From Urechis unicinctus (Eukaryota > Annelida > Polychaeta > Xenopneusta > Urechidae), in NCBI GenBank assembly GCA_034190875.2, contig CM067354.1, positions 53,421,335 to 53,485,334 on the forward strand: 64,000 bases of DNA, written 5' to 3'. Positions 55,791-64,000 of this stretch are shown piece by piece; positions within the stretch are counted from its first letter, which is position 1, and the number at the start of each line of letters is the position of its first letter. The notes beneath the pieces were generated by a model. It saw only the letters and a program-made list of their open reading frames with translations, did no database searches and was not told where the DNA came from. A program made the translations under genes and the position numbers.

Positions 55791-58700
55791 CAATAAGTCA
55801 ATTTGTATACCGAATTGTATGGTTCAAGTAACTATATGCTACCGCTGTAGAGCAAATTTGTGGTCTTGATGTGGGCATTAAGTGTAAAGCCTAAGATAGA
55901 TAAATGTATCCCTCTAAATGGTTACTTGTAAGGGATATATGTTACAAGCTAGCCGTGCACGCACCAGAAAGTGTTAAGCATTTGAGAGTGTAATTTGATG
56001 AAAAAAGCGGTTGCATTGAAAATGCCGCCGTGATCGCCATTGTATATCCACGTTCTTAGGTTGCAATATATTATTAGATTAAGGTCGCAGTCGGCATATG
56101 AACGTGTTAACTAGACGACAGGATGACAGTACATCGCTTAAACAACAGTACGTCTTATTGCTTCAGGCAACGTGGATTAGAAATGCATAACACAAATTAC
56201 ATACCGTATATATTTCGCAAATGGTATTTGAAGGGCATACCTGTGGTTGTATAAAATACAATGATATATGCTTCATTGTTGGAGCGTGTGGCACATTCAA
56301 TGCCTTATTCACACAATGTTTCAGACGGTATAACTGCATTATTTATATGTGATATGATTGCATCATATTATAGCATTTACAAAATAGAAGGGTAAGATTA
56401 AAGTAACTTTGATGTTTTGGATACCAGATCTAAATTTTACTTCCAATGCTCTCCTGCAAATACCCCAATCAACATTCACCCATACCTCTTCAAAATCTGA
56501 CGGCTGATGTCCATATCAAATTCCCCATGACCACCCACACTAGGTAACGTCAAGAGAAATTGGATCGACAAGCTGCTGATGAATATTTTCAGGACGTTCT
56601 AGTTTCCAGACTTGACATATCCGTCACTTATCTGGATTCGAGGGACACGAATCTATCCACCCCTGATAAGTCACTAAAGATAACAAGAATCTAATTGTTT
56701 CCAACGCTGTCAATATAAAACAATAACTGCACTCCTTGTTAAGAGTATATAACGTGATCATATTTTATCAAGCATTGCATATAATGCTCATTAGTAATAA
56801 ACCCGAGTTCCTGCTGTTTAAATCATGCGTTCAACGGTAGCCGCCCACTCAAAGGCCACGATACAAGACATCGTGATTTGTTAGCGTCCGGATACATCGC
56901 CTGAACGCCTATCCTTGTCGTGTGTTGAAGGGATCACGCTAATTAAATAGCATCTAGTCTAACATACAAAACATGGTCTAGCAATGGAACATCCAAACCG
57001 TTGCTGTTGTTATTTTATAACTGTAAAACCAAGTCCAATTCTGATTTAGCAGCGTGTGTAGAAATTGGAATGCCCATCCACGACACCCAGGGGAGAATTT
57101 TATCTTCTCCATTTGACAGCTCATGGTTCTCTGCAACACACTGCCTCGTGTTGTCGCATTGTATTCGAGAGGGACCAATTGTCATTCATAACGCTAGTAA
57201 TAGGGTACATTATAGGCACAATTATCATCACTTTTACGTCGCTTATATTCAGATCAACGATGTTTTGCAGATAACGTAGATACACTTTAGTACTCTGTGT
57301 TTTGTAATATGGTGAATGAAGAGCACAATGATACTTGATGTACACAGACACCTCGATCAACATTTGCACGCAAAGCCTTAGCTTTTTCTGCACCTGTCTA
57401 TCGATGATAAGATATTCATACATATGATAACCAATTGGTGGATATTCAAAGATTCATATATGGGAGAGTTACCCTTCCTTTGCAAGGAAACACTCCTTAA
57501 CGTCGACGCCTGTCTATCTTAGATAAAGATATGGATGCTCATGGTAACTCATCCTTCGATTAGCCTAACCCTATCTAAACTGTAGATTCTCCTTCCAAGT
57601 GGATGCATGTCGCTTTTATGGGGTCTGGTGCCGCATTGACGCTACTTGACGCTGGTCACTCACCATATTGATCCGACAGCACGTGGTGTACTAATGCACA
57701 TGGGTTGTTTTACAGCATATCAAAAGTAGACGACTGACTGTTTGAAGTGAACGAGGATATGTAGACGAAGAGACCTATGTGCGGTAGGTTTTCTCCCGTT
57801 TGGATCTGTTATCACGACTGCTAGTGAATAAGTTTCCAATAACTCACGTCGTGCGGAATAATTTATATTAGTGTCAGCAGATGCCAACTGATGGGTGAAG
57901 TTTTAATACAGACTATCGTCAAGATGCTATGTGCAAAACGGAAATCACTTTATGGTTTTCAAGTCCCAATACACTCAGTATAAAACTCATTGGATCAGAT
58001 GAAACTGACAAATGTACTTCCATCCTTCGAAGGTTCAAAACCGCTCAATAGCACACAAATGGCTGCATACTCGCTCATTATCAATTAAATGCACTTGAAG
58101 AGGGCTATTTACCTTACAAAGGAGTATAGCCTTGATATGGTATCTGGTCGTTCCATGTCCGCGCAGCCATCATACCAACTTTATTCTCCGCCGTTCCAAT
58201 ATAAATGTTATAATAGCCAGGCCATTCATAATGATCACGTGGCCACAGCATGTAATAATGAACCGCTGACACACATCCAACGGAATAAATGTGGTTAGCA
58301 CAGTATCATTAACATTTGATTGTATGTATAAAATTCAAAATAATGTCTCTCAAAAAAGGCACACTGATGAGTGAGGCTATACAATGTGATTGTATTGCAT
58401 TACACGATAATGAAATGAATATGCCACTCCATCAATGAAGCATCGATGATAACCTCAGCCAAATGATGAGTTTATTTGCTGTTAATACTTGATCAAGAAT
58501 ATATAATGTGTGTCCCATTCAGGACAAGACTATGGTCGATGTGTCTGCGGGGCAATACCAAAACAGACCCGATAGCTGTAAGCTAGAGCGGTTGTTTTAA
58601 TAAGGCGTGTCCACACTATCACCGTTAACGATCTAATGAATAACACAAGAGTATGTTGCGATTACAGGCACAAATGGAAATGATAATGCAGTATTATAAA

Positions 58701-59650
58701 TGTCAGAAACCTGGCGGCATTCAATATAACTTACAACGTCTTCTTGGATGTGGTTTTAATCCACAGAATGATCGGCATGAATGTTAGCTGGTAAAAAACG
58801 TTATCGATAACAATTCCGGAAATATATATTTGCAGATATTTTGCAACGCAAATGGTAAATCAAATTGATATGCATCATACTCACAAACTCGCTTCATAAA
58901 TGTCAATATTCACACCTAAACAATTTGCCCCCCATCATGTCATTGTCTTAGATAAATAGAACTTTAAAAAATACCACACAAGTGGCAAAATTGATTAAAG
59001 TTAGTGTATTAGCACCTACAAACATCCACTACATAATAAACGCTGGTAACACTTTCGTTGGCATAAAAATATTTATCGGAAACTAAATACTGGGTCATCA
59101 AAGCCTTACGACGATATCCTACGCACGATTAGACGAACATGTTCCAGACATGGTCGTAAACCTCTCCTTTACTTATGGAATTGAATCCGCAACACAAATA
59201 TTTTGACTACACGGACGTGCTGTTAGCAGGAATTCTTCGCAAAAAATTGGGTGACATGCAGTTATTAATTCAAACGCCTGTAGAACCTGCTAAGTAAACA
59301 TATTGCTCTCTGAGTTAACCATAAAGAAGCTATGCTTATATTCTGACATGTGCGCTGCACGAAACGACCTCTAAAGCACTTAAATAGATTATTTTTATAT
59401 ACCGTTTTCATACAGTCGAATGAGAATATTTTCCTCTGTTTACTATTTACCAAACGCATCCAAAATTACACTTAGTACTCCAACTTGTTGATAATGTATT
59501 TAGCCAGATACCCTTTGCCACAATATAAGCAACGTCGTAATCATGTACACGTTCTTAATGCAAACACTCTATTCCCACCGAGACACATTGTGATTTCCTG
59601 GTTGATTGTCTCCGTCATTCGGCGCATGTGCATAAAGCAGCCAGTACCAT
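55790..59650 (+). repeat. Direct duplication unit, second copy (partner 44.60-48.36 kb)
   Basis: Collinear with the first copy as described there. It includes module c at 56975-57180 (stops in its first half, then ECPSTTPRGEFYLLHLTAHG open), module d at 58715 and module g at 59080-59257, all broken. Confidence 0.75.
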
Positions 59651-59829
59651 CTAAGTGCATTACAAAGGTGTGCAGAATCGTAAGGTTGGTAGTAACAATC
59701 AACTTAACAATTTTCATCTCTTGTAAAAAATATATTGCTTGCTGGGATATATTACAGCACCAAATAGTTAATATAAATTATGTTTTGACGCGTGATATGT
59801 TTATCACACATTGCGTTAAGTATAAAAAT

Positions 59830-60220
59830 TTATTTTAAGTTGAACGCCGAGATCGATACCAGGAAGCATAATGTGTAAAGTAACCGGAATACGAGGCAAA
59901 CATGGAACAAACAGTCTTTTTATTTTAGCCACCCACCATCAAAACTTTCCATGTTGCAATCTGAATGAACATTTCATGAAGGAGAACCAGAATGTTCAAT
60001 TCAGTGATAAACTTGATCGACATTTCTGTACAGAAATTGAGACTCTGAGATATTTGTAACTAGCAGCATGAATAGGCGATAATGTGAATAGATTTTATGC
60101 TTCCCGGTATCGCAAAATAAACATTTATGAACCATTAAGCTTGATAACTGCACTTGGTTTTCAACCACCCATTTACCCCCGTAAGTGTGCGGTTAGACGG
60201 CCACGCATAAGCAGACAGTA
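59830..60220 (-). repeat. Module-b block, third copy
   Basis: The minus-strand frame MAKIKRLFVPCLPRIPVT continues into GIDLGVQL and is then lost. The 37-bp segment identical to 43303-43339 is at 60181-60217. Confidence 0.65.
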
Positions 60221-60454
60221 GTTTTTATTGATGCATTTAACGCCAGTTCTTAGATGGGATAAAAATCTATAGGCATTGTTTACATAACTGGTATTTATAT
60301 AAAGGTACAATGATCAAGAATTTTGGACATTATGCGACTATTGAAGTAGTAATTAATTTCCGTATATGTTTTAAAAGTAAGTCAGGCGAAGCGATTTTCT
60401 TGCATATTTGATTTAATTAGCCCATAGGTCCCAAACTTATACACCGTGCAAAAA

Positions 60455-61340
60455 ACCTGATGATATTGATTTACAATGCTCTTTAACACCATTATTATGC
60501 GACTAAATGGGAGGATATATACAGCCAACGTAGTTTGGTCCAGCATTGGCTGGTATTATACATTTGAAGCATGGAAGATAAGGGGTGACGAAAGTGCGTT
60601 CAGCGGTTCTTGGGCGACACAATTGACACCCTAATGTATGTCAACTAATGATATAACCCAAAGTGCCTGTGTATTTGGACATTTGTTATATAAATAATTT
60701 CATTAATTTTTCTTCTTAATCAGTCACAAAGTTAATTGCTTCAAATGCGCGGGACATTTATCTGTCGGACAACCAAACATAGTGAATCACTAGACGACTT
60801 AAGATTTTTTCGCAGCCATGGTTTTGCTTACCAGGGCTTGAGTATAAAGCAGAGATTGACTGAAGAACTAATGTGCGGACATTCGCTTCCGTAAGGTCGA
60901 ATCGAAAATGTTGGAGATCGAATCTATGCGTACATTTCTTAATATTGGACCTCAAACAATTTGAGGGCCAATGTTGATTCCAAGTAATTTTGTCAACGTT
61001 TGTGTTTGCGTGATGATGGGGTCAATATCAGTGCGCCTCTTATGAACCGTGTTATTATAACTGGAATTACCTTCAGCCCACGTTTATGGGAACTTTGACG
61101 ACTTATCTGGCTATTAGTGTTGTATTTATATTTGTGATCATACACCCAATACATGCCATCGGTTTGTTTTACAATAAATCTCACTCGATCGTCCTCTTAT
61201 TGTGTGGAGCAAACAATTAAAACTGTTTTTGATAGTCCATGTGGGTAGCTTCTCAATATAACTGTTTTGTACAGTCTGACAGATCCATTACGGGCGGAAT
61301 ATTGAAACAGGTTTTATACTAAAATAAGCAGATGCACTAA
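60455..61340. repeat. Partner of the 5.44-5.99 kb block
   Basis: Shared landmarks are listed at 5440. About 470 bp (60790-61260) has no counterpart there. No gene. Confidence 0.6.
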
Positions 61341-62340
61341 ACAAATGTGCAGCTACCTGAGTGATTCCTTTTCACGGAGTTTTTGTATGCATAGTCTCGG
61401 TGTCATTTGAGCACCAACCCCTGATATATTGATACATTGCCTTGGCCATAAGCATTATTTACTTGAATGTATGAATAGATGAGGCTCGTCAAATCACACT
61501 ACAAATAGGATCCAGATATCTTCTATATCTTATTGCAGACGATGATTATGTATTAGGATGCCTGCGATGAATATCTGCGACTGGGTATTAGCAATAAGCC
61601 AGTCAATGCAGGCTCGATTTGAATAAAATGATTAGCAAAATAAGATATCTCAACCCTTTCACGTCAGATAGACACCAGCTATCGATATTAGCTACCCAGT
61701 TGCCTTCCCTTGTCTCGGTAGTAATTAGTAGACAGGTTGTATCGCTTGCAACGGAATGATAGACAAGTAATTTGTTGTTGGTTAATGAATAGACTGATAC
61801 ATATAGGAAATGCATAAACATATTAGATCAAGACGAGCTTTATATTACAGGATATGATGACGCATTTGGCGCTCCGTTTCGCAAAAGGTTGTAACTCAGT
61901 TGTGCAATAAGTGTTTGGACCCTATTTAGTAACGCGTTACTTATTTACATTATCCTGCTGTTATTTTGGTTTTCTAGTGCTTATCTTGCTTCCTGTAAGA
62001 GGCAAAGTTAATAAATAAATGTTGCTGCAAAGCGCCACACTGGACGCTTTTTGTGTGAAAATAACATATAATACTATCTCGATACCCTCTATGCATCTAT
62101 ATATTTATATAAAGTCATGTGGAAAGTGATTCTCTCCTGTTTTCCAAGAACTAATAAACAATGGACCTTTTATCTGTATATTTAACAGATAAAAACAAAT
62201 ATCATATATAAGACGTCTGAACCAGTGGGCAATAATCAAAACCTCAAACATATCGATGATGTAAAGTTAATGATAGCCGTCAGCCTATATTTGATAAGGA
62301 TGTAATTGCAATATTAGATTAAACCGTATAAAGATTTGTC
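61340..62340. other. Intergenic, nothing recognised
   Basis: AT-rich with short chance frames only. Confidence 0.5.
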
Positions 62341-62596
62341 GAGTAGCAACCATTACATTAGAACAGATTATGTGCTCTTGATACAGCAACACCATTAAGA
62401 GAGAATCAGCACAGACTTAATTGCATGTATTAGTATGCATAGGAACAATAAACGGTACATTATTTATCATCTCACGATACCCTTCATAACGACTATTTTT
62501 GGTCGTTGTCATAATCACTTGCTGCTGGATAGAATTGTCAATAAAGTTGCAAATGAACGCCAAACATGCCACCTAATTTGCCGAGCGATTTATCAT

Positions 62597-62645
62597 AATA
62601 ATAGAATAGAATTTATTCAATAGAATAGAATAGAATTTATTCACT
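62597..62645. repeat. AATAGA-type tandem repeat at the retroposon 3' end
   Basis: ATAGAATAGAATTTATTCA occurs twice in tandem with extra AATAGA units. Simple-repeat tails of this kind are typical 3' ends of CR1-like elements, which fits the minus-strand element beside it. Confidence 0.8.
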
Positions 62646-62781
62646 TGCAGCAACAGCACCTCATCGATACTGATTAAAAAAACAAATAAACAACAAATCC
62701 AGTGCTGCAAGTAGGGACAATGTAGTCAGGGGCTGTCTTCCCTAATTAGTCCCTGCACAAAACAGTCTTACGACAACGATG

Positions 62782-63540
62782 CTAGTGACCACAAATATTA
62801 ATCAATTTAACATAGTAGTCTTTCTTTTGCTGCCGTTTTATTCGGTAATACGTGTTATTGTATTGTTTATATTTGTAAGTTTTATGAACATCCGGTTTGG
62901 TTTTCATCAATTTATAAAGCTTATTTTTACGTCGGGATGATTTGATTAAGCCAAAAGTCATCCAGGGTTCACGAATGACTTTTCTATTTGTCTTTGTTTC
63001 AGGTTTTACTGGAAAGGCTTGATCGTAAGCTGATTTATATTCTTGTAAGAAATCGTCATATGCTTGTGAAGGACATTTGTTATGATAAACTCTGGAAAAA
63101 TCAATATTTACCAGGGAATTCTTGGACGTGCTTATTCCTCCCGGCGTAAAGTTTCTGCACATTTTTCTGGAGGGATCGGCCCTTTCGACTTTGTGAATTG
63201 CAATGTGAAATGTTCCAAAGTGGTCAGCCATGTCGGTGATGATTATTCCTGACTTACTTTGGGTTGATAAGTCGTTTGAATATATATGGTCAATAAGAGT
63301 GGCTGAGGTGTTGGTTACCCTTGTTGGTTTAGTAATCGTTGGTACAAAGCCATTAGCAAAAACATTGTCCACAAATTCATTGGTTTTACCGTGAGTCCGG
63401 TATTTAAATAAATCTATGTTCAAGTCCCCCATTATTATACATTGTTTGTGTTCAGCATTGATTAGTTCCATATGTTCAAGGATGGTTTTGGCGGATACAT
63501 CAAAGTCGGCTTTCGGGGTCGAGTTTGGTCTGTATATCAA
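62782..63540 (-). pseudogene. Endonuclease-domain reading frame of the retroposon
   Basis: A 252-codon continuous frame. It begins only at an internal Met within the GLIYRPN motif, so it is the rear two thirds of the endonuclease plus the linker. It has GDLNIDLF, DHIYSND and MADHFG. The end (IKRQQKKDYYVKL...) is the normal start of the linker to the RT, which is deleted. Not a functional ORF2. Confidence 0.85.
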
Positions 63541-64000
63541 ACCAAGTATTGCTTTTGTTTTGAATACAGTTTCATATTCTACAAAGAGCGTTTCGATGAC
63601 ATGAGGAATAAAACTGACAAACCTTCCCGTATTCGGAAAGTAATGTGATCCTTTATAAATAAACCTACTCCTCCTCTAAAATCATCTGTACGATTGTGGG
63701 ATATGAGGCTATGGTATCCCGGAAGCATCAATCTATTATCATCCTTGCAGTTGCACAATTCCGTTACACCTAAAAATTCTAATGCTAATGTTTTACCATG
63801 GAGATCACATATTAATTATTTAAAGGTCTCCCAATTGGCTGATAATCCTCGACAGTTAACATGAAAATATGCTAGGTTGTTTAGATAATTATTGCTTAGC
63901 TCTTGAAAACATTTAGGTTCATAGTATTTACACGTATAAGTTTGGTTATTAATTGGAGAGTCATAGAGATCATCAATGAGATCATAAGAAATTGTAGATG

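Larger units (their letters stand above)
62597..64000 (-). mobile_element. CR1/jockey-type non-LTR retroposon, RT-less, runs off the window
   Basis: On the minus strand, from the window edge to 62782, an apurinic-endonuclease (EEP) domain is readable. It shows FHVNCRGLSANWE (catalytic Asn), LGVTEL (catalytic Glu), GGVGLF, IYRPNSTP, IMGDLNIDLF, TLIDHIYSN and MADHFG. The stretch from 63540 to 64000 is interrupted by one stop (near 63820) and one frameshift (near 63615). After the linker the frame ends at 62782 and is followed directly by 3'-UTR-like sequence and the AATAGA tail, so the whole reverse transcriptase is missing. It interrupts the 62.34-62.59 kb copy of a host repeat. Confidence 0.88.

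Noticed and set aside
57001..57279. 92-codon frame over module c
   Set aside because: It is a different frame from the one shared by the other copies; the shared frame is preferred.

Overview
The window is AT-rich eukaryotic nuclear DNA, most likely from a marine or other aquatic invertebrate animal. The reasons are very low coding density, two long (TA)n microsatellites, a degenerate CR1/jockey-type retroposon, and genes of a Polinton/Maverick (adintovirus-like) element of the kind scattered through cnidarian, mollusc and other invertebrate genomes. The species cannot be named from the sequence, and I could not assemble a complete host gene.

The centre, about 26.9-41.8 kb, is the main feature: a palindrome of 14.8 kb. 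Two arms of 6,829 bp each (26934-33762 and 34941-41769) are inverted copies around a 1,178-bp unique spacer. The inner 4-5 kb of each arm carries genes of a Polinton/adintovirus-like element, pointing at the centre. Their order is paralogous protein A, small helical ORF B, C2H2 zinc-finger ORF C, paralogous protein D, the FtsK/HerA-type packaging ATPase, and a small capsid-accessory-like (PX-like) gene. The spacer continues the right-arm copy with the end of the PX-like gene, a conserved hypothetical protein (frameshifted) and the first half of a retrovirus-type integrase, which is cut at the palindrome junction before its second catalytic aspartate. Capsid genes, protease and DNA polymerase B are absent, so the element is dead or non-autonomous. 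Most genes have their own TATA box just upstream, and D has a 3 x 44-bp array of TCACGTGATCATG motifs. The outer 2-3 kb of each arm is host repeat sequence, so the inverted duplication took in flanking host DNA and happened after integration.

A second viral relic lies at 7.8-8.9 kb: an internally deleted, frameshifted PolB gene of the same virus class, followed 24 bp later by a decayed coiled-coil ORF.

Almost everything else (about 4-6, 9.5-26, 39-62 kb) is a mosaic of old duplicated blocks, 1-4 kb long and roughly 70-90% alike by eye, recurring two to seven times in both orientations. A few short protein-like modules inside these blocks keep the same reading frame in several copies. They look like exons of a duplicated and mostly pseudogenised host gene family that I do not recognise. 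The right end (62.6-64.0 kb) holds a CR1-like retroposon with an endonuclease domain but no reverse transcriptase.
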